From: Novosphingobium flavum
GTDB lineage: Bacteria; Pseudomonadota; Alphaproteobacteria; Sphingomonadales; Sphingomonadaceae
Direction: 5' to 3'
Assembly (NCBI RefSeq): GCF_014230315.1
Contig: NZ_JACLAW010000004.1
Coordinates: 248,001-312,000, forward strand
Length of the DNA: 64,000 bases
A program made the position numbers and the translations under genes. Every line of letters begins with the position of its first letter. Position 1 is the first letter of the stretch. Positions 7,872 through 15,990 of this stretch are shown here, one piece after another. The notes under the pieces were generated by a model. That model was not told where the DNA came from. It did no database searches and was given only the letters and a program-made list of their open reading frames with translations.

Positions 7872-9233
7872 ATGACCCTGACCCTCGTCCGCCATGCCGA
7901 GGCCCTCGTCACGATGGACGATGGCGCCGCCGAGATCGCGGACGGGGCGCTTGCCTTTCGCGGCGGCGTGGTGGTCGCGGTCGGCACCAGCGCCGAACTC
8001 TCTCCCCTCGCCGCCGAGGCGGACGAAGTGATCGACGCCGCCGGCTGCGTCGTCACTCCCGGGCTCGTCAACACGCACCACCACCTCTACCAGACCCTGA
8101 CCCGCGCCCTGCCGGGGGCGACCGACGTCTCCCTGTTCGGCTGGCTGAAGAAGCTCTACCCGGTCTGGGCCACCTATACGCCCGACGACGTCTTCGCCGC
8201 CACCCAGCTGGGCCTTGCCGAACTGGCCCTGTCCGGCTGCACCCTCAGCTCCGATCACCTTTACCTCTTCCCCAATGGCGTCACACTCGACGATACGATC
8301 GAGGCTGCCGCAGGGATCGGCCTGCGCTTCCACGCCACGCGCGGCGCGATGTCCGTGGGCGAAAGCGCCGGCGGCCTCCCGCCGGACTCGCTGGTCGAGG
8401 ACGAGGCCGCGATCCTCAATGACACGATCCGGGTGATCGACCGCTTCCACGACGCGGGCGAAGGCGCCATGGTCCGGGTCGGGGTCGCGCCCTGCTCGCC
8501 CTTCTCGGTCAGCCGCGGCCTGATGCGCGATGCCGCCCTGCTGGCGCGTGACAAGGGGGTGATGCTCCACACGCACCTGGCCGAGGATGCCGAAGACGTC
8601 GCCTTCAGCCTTGAACGCTTCGGCTGCCGTCCCGGCCAATATGCCGAGGAACTGGGCTGGACCGGGCCCGATGTCTGGCACGCCCACTGCGTCCAGCTCG
8701 ACCCGGCCGAGATCGACCTCTTCGCCCGCACCCGCACCGGCGTTGCTCACTGCCCCTGTTCCAACTGCCGCCTCGGCTCGGGGATCGCCCCGCTCCGCGC
8801 GATGGTCGATGCCGGGGTGCCGGTCGGGCTCGGCGTCGATGGCTCGGCCTCCAACGATGCGGGGCACCTGCTGGGCGAGGCGCGGCAGGCCATGTTGCTC
8901 CAGCGCGCCAGCCTCGGCGGCCATGCCTTCGCCGCGCGCGAAGCCCTGCGCCTTGCCACGCGCGGCGGGGCGCAGGTGCTCGGCCGCCCCGATCTCGGCA
9001 GCCTCGAGCCCGGCAAGCGCGCGGACTTCGCGGTTTGGGACATGGCCCAGATCGCCTCGACGGGCGCGTGGGATCTCGTTGCCGCGCTGGTCCTCGCCCC
9101 GCCGCCCGCCGTGCGTGATCTGTTCGTAGAGGGCCGGGCCGTGGTTCGCCGCGGCGATCTCGTCCGCACCCCGCGCTGCGCCGTGATCGGTGCTGCCCAG
9201 CGCAGCCTCTCCCGCCTGATGAGCCTCGCCTAG
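7872..9233 (+). CDS. 8-oxoguanine deaminase (453 aa)
   Basis: Amidohydrolase superfamily enzyme converting 8-oxoguanine to urate in the cytoplasm. The HxH metal motif is in GLVNTHHHLYQT (H69, H71), followed by LHTHLAEDAEDV, WHAHCVQL and GLGVDGSASND, which supply the remaining ligands and the catalytic Asp. The CPCSNCRLGSG loop resembles the one in characterised 8-oxoguanine deaminases such as Pseudomonas Pa0142, from family memory. It starts 24 nt after the NUP gene and lies 10 nt before the NCS2 permease, so it is operonic. Hydroxyatrazine-type hydrolases are the closest alternative, but the purine setting argues for 8-oxoguanine. Confidence 0.86.
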   Translation: MTLTLVRHAEALVTMDDGAAEIADGALAFRGGVVVAVGTSAELSPLAAEADEVIDAAGCVVTPGLVNTHHHLYQTLTRALPGATDVSLFGWLKKLYPVWATYTPDDVFAATQLGLAELALSGCTLSSDHLYLFPNGVTLDDTIEAAAGIGLRFHATRGAMSVGESAGGLPPDSLVEDEAAILNDTIRVIDRFHDAGEGAMVRVGVAPCSPFSVSRGLMRDAALLARDKGVMLHTHLAEDAEDVAFSLERFGCRPGQYAEELGWTGPDVWHAHCVQLDPAEIDLFARTRTGVAHCPCSNCRLGSGIAPLRAMVDAGVPVGLGVDGSASNDAGHLLGEARQAMLLQRASLGGHAFAAREALRLATRGGAQVLGRPDLGSLEPGKRADFAVWDMAQIASTGAWDLVAALVLAPPPAVRDLFVEGRAVVRRGDLVRTPRCAVIGAAQRSLSRLMSLA

Positions 9234-9243
9234 GAGAACCCGC

Positions 9244-10653
9244 ATGTCAGGATCGCCCGCCCCGTCCCCGGCCAGCCCGCTTGCCAATCCCGCCGAGGCG
9301 CGCGATCCCGATTACTTCCCCGGCCTCTCCGCCGCGATCCCGCTCGGCATCCAGCACGTGCTGGCGATGTTCGTCTCCAACCTCACGCCGCCGATCATCG
9401 TCGCGGGGGCGGCGGGCTTCGGCTACGGCTCGGCCGACCCCTCGCAGCTGATCTACATGATCCAGATGTCGATGCTCTTCGCCGGGATCGCCACCCTGCT
9501 GCAGACGGTCGGGGCAGGCCCGGTCGGCGCGCGGCTGCCGCTCGTTCAGGGCACCAGCTTCGCCTATGTCCCGGTGATGATCCCGATCGTGGCGGGCAAG
9601 GGGGTAGGCGCGATGGCCGCGCTCACCACGGCGGCGCTGATCGGCGGGCTGTTCCATGCGGTGCTCAGCCGCTTCGTCGGCCGCATCCGCTTCGCCCTGC
9701 CGCCGCTGATCACCGGCCTCGTCGTGCTGATGATCGGCCTCTCGCTGATGCGGATCGGGGTGCAATATGCCGCCGGCGGCGTTCCCGCGATCGGCACGCC
9801 GGCCTTCGGCGCGGGGCAATCGTGGCTGTTGGCGGGCGTGGTCGTCGTCGCCACGCTCGGCCTCAAGTTCTTCGCGCGCGGCATCTGGTCGACCGCCTCG
9901 GTCCTGCTCGGCCTGCTCGCCGGCTATGGCGCCGCGCTTGCCATGGGCCGGATTTCCTTTGATGCTGTCGGCACCTCCCCGTGGGTCATGGTGCCCACGC
10001 CCTTCCACTTCGGCTTTGCTCTCTCCGCCTCGGCCATCGCCGGCTTCGTCCTCACCGGCTTCGTCTCCTCGATCGAATCGATCGGCGATGTCGAGGCGAT
10101 CTGCGAAGGCACGGCCCGCCGCAAGGCAAGCGACGGGGAACTGCAAGGCGCCGTCGCGGCGGACGGCGTCGGCACGGCGCTCGCCGCCGTGTTCGGCGCC
10201 ATGCCCAATACCACCTTCAGCCAGAACGTCGGCCTGATCGCGATCACCGGCATGATGAGCCGCCACGTCGTCACCCTCGGCGCCCTGTTCCTCGTGCTGT
10301 GCGGCCTGCTTCCCAAGATCGGCGCCGTGGTCACCACGATCCCGATCGAGGTGCTCGGCGGCGGGGTCATCGTCATGTTCGGCATGGTCGCCTCGGCGGC
10401 GCTGTCGATGCTTTCGGCGGTGGAGTGGAACCAGCGCAACATGCTGGTCTTCGGGGTCAGCCTGTCGCTCGCCCTCGGCCTCAGCCTTGAACCCGAGGCG
10501 CTCTCGCACTTGCCCGAAACCGCGCGGATACTGCTTGGCTCGGGCGTCCTGCCGGCCGCCTTCCTCGCCATCGTGCTCAACCTGCTGCTCCCGCAAGGCG
10601 CGGCCGGCGCGGAAATTGCCGCCGCTCCCGCAATCCTCGCCGAAGGGCACTGA
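9244..10653 (+). CDS. NCS2-family xanthine/urate-type permease (469 aa)
   Basis: Inner membrane proton-coupled nucleobase symporter with many hydrophobic helices (the family has 14). Family signatures are visible: QGTSFAYVPVMIPIVAG in the TM3 region, SSIESIGDVEAICEG carrying the conserved Glu of the substrate site, and FGAMPNTTFSQNVGLIAITG with the NxxxxxQNxG signature. The N-terminal PLGIQHVLAMFVSNLTPP is also typical. Xanthine or urate import fits the neighbouring deaminases, whose products are xanthine, hypoxanthine and urate. Exact specificity is not readable. It ends at a terminator that closes the purine operon. Confidence 0.92.
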   Translation: MSGSPAPSPASPLANPAEARDPDYFPGLSAAIPLGIQHVLAMFVSNLTPPIIVAGAAGFGYGSADPSQLIYMIQMSMLFAGIATLLQTVGAGPVGARLPLVQGTSFAYVPVMIPIVAGKGVGAMAALTTAALIGGLFHAVLSRFVGRIRFALPPLITGLVVLMIGLSLMRIGVQYAAGGVPAIGTPAFGAGQSWLLAGVVVVATLGLKFFARGIWSTASVLLGLLAGYGAALAMGRISFDAVGTSPWVMVPTPFHFGFALSASAIAGFVLTGFVSSIESIGDVEAICEGTARRKASDGELQGAVAADGVGTALAAVFGAMPNTTFSQNVGLIAITGMMSRHVVTLGALFLVLCGLLPKIGAVVTTIPIEVLGGGVIVMFGMVASAALSMLSAVEWNQRNMLVFGVSLSLALGLSLEPEALSHLPETARILLGSGVLPAAFLAIVLNLLLPQGAAGAEIAAAPAILAEGH

Positions 10654-10674
10654 CCGGCCCTTCGGCCCGTTTTA
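10640..10674 (+). terminator. rho-independent-like terminator of the purine operon
   Basis: CCGAAGGGC (10640-10648) pairs perfectly with GCCCTTCGG (10657-10665), with an 8-nt loop containing the NCS2 stop codon, followed shortly by GTTTTA. This is a good stem with a short T-tract. Confidence 0.7.
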
Positions 10675-10696
10675 CGCTGCAACGCACAATTCCCGA

Positions 10697-10724
10697 TTGA
10701 CCGGGCCGGATGCGCGCCTACAGT
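10697..10724 (+). promoter_or_regulatory. candidate sigma70-type promoter for the ParA-like gene
   Basis: TTGACC (10697-10702), 16-bp spacer, TACAGT (10719-10724), 30 bp before the ATG at 10754. It is placed directly after the terminator of the previous operon, which supports independent transcription. Confidence 0.45.
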
Positions 10725-10753
10725 CGCCCGACGCAGGCGAAGGTGGGGATCAG

Positions 10754-11389
10754 ATGCCGACAGTCGCAATCGTCAGCCAGAAGGGCGGATCGGGCAAGAC
10801 AACGCTGGCCCTGCACCTCGGTGCCGCCGCCGCTTATAGCGGGGTCCGTTCCTGCGTGATCGACACCGATCCGCAGGCCACGGCCGCCGCGTGGGGGGAC
10901 TGGCGCGGCGAATTCCTGCCCGAAGTTGTCACCAGCCCGCCGGCGCGGATCGGTGCCACGATCCAGAAGGTGGTCAAGAACGGCGTCGAACTGGCCGTGA
11001 TCGACACCCCGCCCCATGCCGATGCCGCCGCGCGGGAATCGGTCAAGGCGGCGGACCTGATCCTCGTGCCCACCCGCCCGCGCGCCTTCGATCTCCATTC
11101 GCTCGAAACCACGGCCGAACTGGTCGGCATCTCGGGCAAGCCGGTCTGGGTCGTGCTCAACGCTGTGCCGGCGCGGGCCAGCAAGGTCATTGCCGATGCC
11201 TCCGCCGTGGCCGAGGGGCTCGGCCTCAAGGTCTGCCCGGTCCTGTTCGGCGAACGCGCCGCCTTCCACCGCTCCGCCGCCACGGGCGAAGTCGCCCGCG
11301 AATCCGACCCCGAGGGCAAGGCGGCGGCCGAGGTGGATGCGCTGTGGCAATGGGTCCGCGCGCAGATCGGCCTGCCCGCCGGGGCCTGA
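10754..11389 (+). CDS. ParA/MinD-family ATPase without a ParB partner (211 aa)
   Basis: The start is ATG 10754 with a GTGGGGA ribosome site; the longer frame upstream is a shadow of the permease. It has the deviant Walker A motif VSQKGGSGKTT (residues 7-17) with the signature lysine, Walker A' VIDTDPQ, and Walker B-like LAVIDTPPHAD. Length matches small plasmid-type ParA/VirC1 ATPases. No ParB, KorB or centromere-like repeat is visible nearby; it is a single gene bounded by a terminator and by a converging RND operon 24 bp away. Possible roles are positioning of a cellular cargo, or a relic of an integrated element. Confidence 0.9.
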   Translation: MPTVAIVSQKGGSGKTTLALHLGAAAAYSGVRSCVIDTDPQATAAAWGDWRGEFLPEVVTSPPARIGATIQKVVKNGVELAVIDTPPHADAAARESVKAADLILVPTRPRAFDLHSLETTAELVGISGKPVWVVLNAVPARASKVIADASAVAEGLGLKVCPVLFGERAAFHRSAATGEVARESDPEGKAAAEVDALWQWVRAQIGLPAGA

Positions 11390-11413
11390 CCGCCTCGGCT
11401 CAGTGCCCTCGGC

Positions 11414-12811
11414 TCATTTCCACTGCCCGCCCAGCGCAAGGATCAGCGCCACCGCCGTGGTCTGGCGGTCGATCACCGCCTGGATCCGCGCCTGCCGCGC
11501 CGAATAGGCCGTGGTCTGGGCCACCACCACCGAGGAATAGTCGATCGTCCCGGCAAGGTACTGGTTGCGGGCGATGGTCTCGGCTCGGTCCGCCGCAGCC
11601 GAGGCCGTGTTCCGCATCCCGGCCTCGTCGGCATAGGCCGCGCCGGCGGCCAGATTGTCCTCGACCTGCTGGAACGCGGTCAACACGGTCTGCCGGTAAG
11701 CGGCCGCCGCCGCGTCGAACGCGGCGCGGGACTGGTCGACCTTGGCCTTGTTGGCCCCGAAATCGAGCAGGGTGCCAAGCGCGGACATGCCGAGCGACCA
11801 CAGGCTGAGCGGCGCGGTGACCAGGTTGCCGACCGAGGTCGCGCTGAGGCTGCCGTCGGCGGTGAGCGAGACCTGCGGGAAATAGGCGGCGCGCTGCACG
11901 CCGATATCGGCATTGGCCGCCGCCACCCGCCGCTCGGCCGCGGCAATGTCGGGCCGCCGTTCAAGGATCTGGGCGGGCAGGGCCGAGGGCACCTCGGGCA
12001 CCACGGGCGTCCACGCGGGATCGGCGGCGATGGCGAAGGTCGATGGGTTTTCGCCCGCCAGCACGGCGATGGCATGTTCCAGCACCGCGCGCTGGCGGTC
12101 GAGATCGCGCCGGTCAGCCTCAGCGCCCGACAGCGCGGCCTGCGCCGTATCCACGTCGGAGCGGGCCACGGTGCCGGCGGCATACTTGTTGCCGGTGATC
12201 TCCAGCGCCTTCTGGTAAGCGGTCACCGTGGCACCCAGCAGGCTGCGCTGGGCGTCGATCCCGCGCAGCTCCAGATAGTCGGTCGCCAGCGCGCCGCGCG
12301 CCGAAAGCGTGGCATTGGCAAGGTCGCCGGCACTCGCCTCGGCGCTGGCGCTGGCCTCTTTCACCCCGTTGCCAAGCTTGCCCCACAGGTCCGCCTCCCA
12401 CGAGGCCGAGAGCTGGGCACTGACCTCGGTTCCCTTGGTGCCGGACGAGGCCCCGCTGCCGCCCGACCGGGTGGCGCCAACCCCGCCGGTCACGGTGGGA
12501 AACTGCGCGGCGCGCGCCCCGCGCGTGGCGGCGCGGGCCTCGGACCAGGCGGCGCGGTACTGGGCCACTGTCTGGTTGGAGACCGCGACCTTCGCGGCCA
12601 GCGCATCAAGCTGCGGATCGCCGAACAGTGTCCACCACTCCCCCTTGGCCACGGCATCGGACGGCGCGGCCAGGCTCCAGCCCGGCGCCTCCTTGAACGC
12701 GGCCGGGGCGGCGGCCATCGTCGGCGGGCGGTAGCTGGGGGCGAGGTTGCAACCGGCCAGGGCCGCGCTGACGAGCAGCGCGCCGGTCTGGCGCAGGCGG
12801 GGGCGGATCAT
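11414..12811 (-). CDS. RND pump outer membrane factor, NodT/OprM-type lipoprotein (465 aa)
   Basis: TolC-like outer membrane channel of the tripartite pump encoded just upstream. The start at 12811 overlaps the preceding RND gene by 4 nt. Residues 1-21 form a lipoprotein signal ending with the lipobox LAGC (Cys21), followed by NLAPSYRPP, typical of NodT. Two repeated helical and beta regions carry the family motifs WWTLFGDPQLDALAAK, ARAATRGARAAQFPTV and RRPDIAAAERRVAAANADIG. It completes the adaptor-pump-channel set, so this operon needs no external TolC. Confidence 0.92.
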   Translation of the reverse strand: MIRPRLRQTGALLVSAALAGCNLAPSYRPPTMAAAPAAFKEAPGWSLAAPSDAVAKGEWWTLFGDPQLDALAAKVAVSNQTVAQYRAAWSEARAATRGARAAQFPTVTGGVGATRSGGSGASSGTKGTEVSAQLSASWEADLWGKLGNGVKEASASAEASAGDLANATLSARGALATDYLELRGIDAQRSLLGATVTAYQKALEITGNKYAAGTVARSDVDTAQAALSGAEADRRDLDRQRAVLEHAIAVLAGENPSTFAIAADPAWTPVVPEVPSALPAQILERRPDIAAAERRVAAANADIGVQRAAYFPQVSLTADGSLSATSVGNLVTAPLSLWSLGMSALGTLLDFGANKAKVDQSRAAFDAAAAAYRQTVLTAFQQVEDNLAAGAAYADEAGMRNTASAAADRAETIARNQYLAGTIDYSSVVVAQTTAYSARQARIQAVIDRQTTAVALILALGGQWK

Positions 12812-15800
12812 GCCGGGGCTCCTTCGGGGGAATTGTCGCCGTGCCGGGCGAGCAGGCTTTCGTGGCCGGTGCGGCGGCGGAAGCGGTCGAGCGCGAGATA
12901 GACCACCGGGGTGGTCAGCAGGGTGAGGAACTGGCTGGCGATCAGCCCGCCGATGATCGCGATGCCGAGCGGGCGGCGCAGCTCGGCCCCGTCGCCGAAG
13001 CCGATCGCCAGCGGCAGGGCACCCAGTGCCGCCGCCAGCGTGGTCATCAGGATCGGGCGGAAGCGCAGGATCGAGGCCTCGCGGATCGCCGCGAACGAGG
13101 AAATCCCGCGCGACCGCTCGGCATCCAGCGCGAAGTCGATGATCATGATCGCGTTCTTCTTCACGATCCCGATCAGCAGGATGATCCCGATCAGGGCGAT
13201 CAGGTCGAACTGCCCGCCCGTCACGATCAGCGCGAAAACCGCGCCGACCCCGGCCGAGGGGAGCGAGGACAGCACGGTCAGCGGGTGGATCGCGCTTTCG
13301 TACAGCACGCCGAGCACGATGTAGATCGTCAGCAGCGCGCCGAGGATCAGCAGCGGCATCGAGCCGGTCGATTGCTGGAACACCTTGGCCGTGCCCCCGA
13401 ACTGGCCGTGGACCGTGGCCGGGAAATGCAGCCCCGCCTGGACCTGCTGGATCCGCGCCGAGGCATCGCCGAGCGAGGCTCCGGCCGGCAGGTTGAACGA
13501 GATCGTGGCCGAAGGCTCGCCGTCGGTGTGGTTGACGTTGGCATTGGTCGATCCGGTCGACCAGGTCGAGAAGGCGGAGAGCGGGATCATCGTCCGGGTC
13601 GTCGTGCTCACCGCCGATCCGGTCGCCGCCCCCGCGATCGAGGCATTGGCCGCCACCTTGGAACTGGCCGTGGCCACCCCGGTCGAGGGCACGTAAATGT
13701 TGGAAAGCGCCGTGGGCGAGCCGTTGAACTGCTCCGCCGCCTCCATCACCACGTGATACTGGTTGAGCCCGGAATAGATGTTGGCCACCTGCCGCTGCCC
13801 GAAGGCATCGTAAAGCGCATTGTCCACCGCCACGGTGCTCACCCCCAGCCGCGCCGCCGCGTCGCGGTCGACATTGACGAAGGCATCGGCCCCGGCGTCC
13901 TGCTGGTCGACGTCGACGTCGGTCAGCACGTCGGTCTGCTGCTTGAGCGCGTCGGTCAGCCGGGTCGCGGCATCCTTCAGGGTCTCGGCGCTGTCGGCCT
14001 TGAGCACGTACTGGTACGTCGAATTGGACTGGCGCCCGCCCACCTGCAGGTCCTGCACCGGGTTGAGGAAGGCGGTCACTCCGCTGATCCGGCCCAGCTT
14101 GGGCCGCAGCCGCGCGATCACGTCGTCGATGGCGGGGCGCTCGCCGCGCGGCTTCAGCGTGGCGAACAGGAACCCGCCGCCGGCGCGGGCCCCGCCCGAG
14201 AAGGCGACGACCGTGGAGACGGCCGGATCGGCCTTGATCACCGTGACGATCCGCCCCAGCTTGTCCTGCATGTCGCGGAACGAGATTGACTGGTCGGCCC
14301 GGATTCCGCCCATCAGCGATCCGGTGTCCTGGCTCGGGAAGAAGCCCTTGGGCGCGACCGCGATGAGATAGCCGTTGAGCGCCACGGTCCCCGCCAGCAG
14401 CAGCAGCACCGCGCCGCGATTGGCCAGCGCCCAGTCGAGGCTCACGGTATAGCGCGCCTGGGCCCAGTCGAAGGCGCGGCGGGCATGGGCCATCAGCCGG
14501 CCTTCCTTCTCGTCCTCGCTCAGCACGCGCGAGGCGAGCATCGGGGTGAGGGTGAGCGAGACCAGCAGGCTGATCGCCACGGCGGCCGACATGGTCAGCG
14601 CGAATTCGCGGAACAGCCGGCCGACCAGCCCGCCCATGAAGATCAGCGGGATGAACACGGCAACGAGGCTCAATGAGATCGAGAGCACGGTGAAGCCCAC
14701 CTCGCGCGCGCCGCGCAGCGCCGCTTCCAGCGGGCGCTGCCCTTCCTCGAGATGGCGGGCGATGTTCTCCACCACCACGATCGCGTCGTCCACCACGAAG
14801 CCGGTCGCCACGGTCAGCGCCATCAGGCTGAGATTGTCGAGGCTGAAGCCCGCCAGATACATGATCCCCAGCGTGCCGAGCAGCGAGGCGATCACCGCCG
14901 CCGCCGGGATCAGCGTCGCCCGCCACGAGCGCAGGAACAGGCTCACCACCAGCACGACTAGCAGGGTCGCGATCAGCAGGGTCACCTCGACCTCGTGGAG
15001 CGAAGCGCGGATCGTCGTGGTCCGGTCATTGGCGACCGCCAGCTTGATGTCGGCCGGCAGGGCCTTCTGCAGCCCCGGCAGCTGGGCCTTGATCGCATCG
15101 ACCGTGGCCACGATGTTGGCGCCCGGCTGGCGGCTGATGATGATCGGCACGGCCTTCTTGCCGTTGAACAGGCCCATGGTGCGGATGTCCTCGGGCCCGT
15201 CGCTCACCTCGGCCACGTCCGACAGGCGCACCGCGGCGCCGCCGCGGTATGCGATCACCGTGCCGGCATAGGCAGAGGCCTTGAGGCCGGGCTGGTCGGA
15301 ATAGATCTGGAACGATTGTCCGGCGGCATCGATCACCCCGCGCGGCCGGTTGGCGCTTTCCGATTGCAGCGCCGTGCGCACGTCCTCCAGCGAAATGCCA
15401 TAGCGCGACAGGGCCAGCGGATTGAGCTCGACCCGGACCGAGGGCAGGGCGGCCCCGCCCAGTTCGACATTGCCCACCCCGCTCACCTGCAGCAACCGCT
15501 GCTCGACGATGTTCGAGACCTCGTCATAGACCTCGGACGGGGTGTGCGTCTCGGAGGTCAGGGTCAGGATCAGGATCGGCGCGTCGGCCGGGTTCATCTT
15601 GCGGTAGGAGGGGTTGGTCTTGAGCGTCGCCGGAAGGTCGGCCCGCGCCGCGTTGATCGCCGCCTGCACGTCGCTCGCCGCCCCGTCGATATTGCGCGAC
15701 AGGTCGAATTGCAGGGTGATCTGGGCCGAACCCACGCCCGAGCGCGAGGTCATTTCCGAAACCCCGGCAATGGTCCCCAGCCGGTGCTCCAGCGGCGCCG

Positions 15801-15990
15801 CCACGGTCGAGGCCATGGTCTGCGGGCTCGCGCCGGGCAGGCTGGCCTGGACCACGATGGTCGGGAAATCGACCTGCGGCAGCGGCGCCACCGGCAGCGA
15901 GAAGAAGGCCGCCACCCCGGCCAGCATCAGGCCGATCGTCAGCAGGATCGTGCCGACCGGGCGGGCGATGAAGGGCGCCGACAGGTTCAT
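12808..15990 (-). CDS. mdtC: RND multidrug efflux permease, MdtC-like (1060 aa)
   Basis: Inner membrane proton-driven drug exporter. The N-terminal TM1 (RPVGTILLTIGLMLAGVAAF) is followed by porter-domain segments, and the TM4 motif VATGFVVDDAIVVVENIARH contains the Asp pair of the proton relay. GFFPSQDTG begins the second half and PLTVLSSLPSAGVGA marks TM8-9. It overlaps the upstream RND gene by 4 nt (15987-15990), giving the tandem MdtB-MdtC arrangement that forms a B2C heterotrimer in the known family. The symbol rests on synteny and family resemblance. Confidence 0.88.
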   Translation of the reverse strand: MNLSAPFIARPVGTILLTIGLMLAGVAAFFSLPVAPLPQVDFPTIVVQASLPGASPQTMASTVAAPLEHRLGTIAGVSEMTSRSGVGSAQITLQFDLSRNIDGAASDVQAAINAARADLPATLKTNPSYRKMNPADAPILILTLTSETHTPSEVYDEVSNIVEQRLLQVSGVGNVELGGAALPSVRVELNPLALSRYGISLEDVRTALQSESANRPRGVIDAAGQSFQIYSDQPGLKASAYAGTVIAYRGGAAVRLSDVAEVSDGPEDIRTMGLFNGKKAVPIIISRQPGANIVATVDAIKAQLPGLQKALPADIKLAVANDRTTTIRASLHEVEVTLLIATLLVVLVVSLFLRSWRATLIPAAAVIASLLGTLGIMYLAGFSLDNLSLMALTVATGFVVDDAIVVVENIARHLEEGQRPLEAALRGAREVGFTVLSISLSLVAVFIPLIFMGGLVGRLFREFALTMSAAVAISLLVSLTLTPMLASRVLSEDEKEGRLMAHARRAFDWAQARYTVSLDWALANRGAVLLLLAGTVALNGYLIAVAPKGFFPSQDTGSLMGGIRADQSISFRDMQDKLGRIVTVIKADPAVSTVVAFSGGARAGGGFLFATLKPRGERPAIDDVIARLRPKLGRISGVTAFLNPVQDLQVGGRQSNSTYQYVLKADSAETLKDAATRLTDALKQQTDVLTDVDVDQQDAGADAFVNVDRDAAARLGVSTVAVDNALYDAFGQRQVANIYSGLNQYHVVMEAAEQFNGSPTALSNIYVPSTGVATASSKVAANASIAGAATGSAVSTTTRTMIPLSAFSTWSTGSTNANVNHTDGEPSATISFNLPAGASLGDASARIQQVQAGLHFPATVHGQFGGTAKVFQQSTGSMPLLILGALLTIYIVLGVLYESAIHPLTVLSSLPSAGVGAVFALIVTGGQFDLIALIGIILLIGIVKKNAIMIIDFALDAERSRGISSFAAIREASILRFRPILMTTLAAALGALPLAIGFGDGAELRRPLGIAIIGGLIASQFLTLLTTPVVYLALDRFRRRTGHESLLARHGDNSPEGAPA

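Noticed and set aside
11414..14926. 1170-residue minus-strand frame fusing the NodT protein to the RND region
   Set aside because: Only its C-terminal 465 residues are real protein; the rest is out-of-frame RND sequence. The start is the ATG at 12811.
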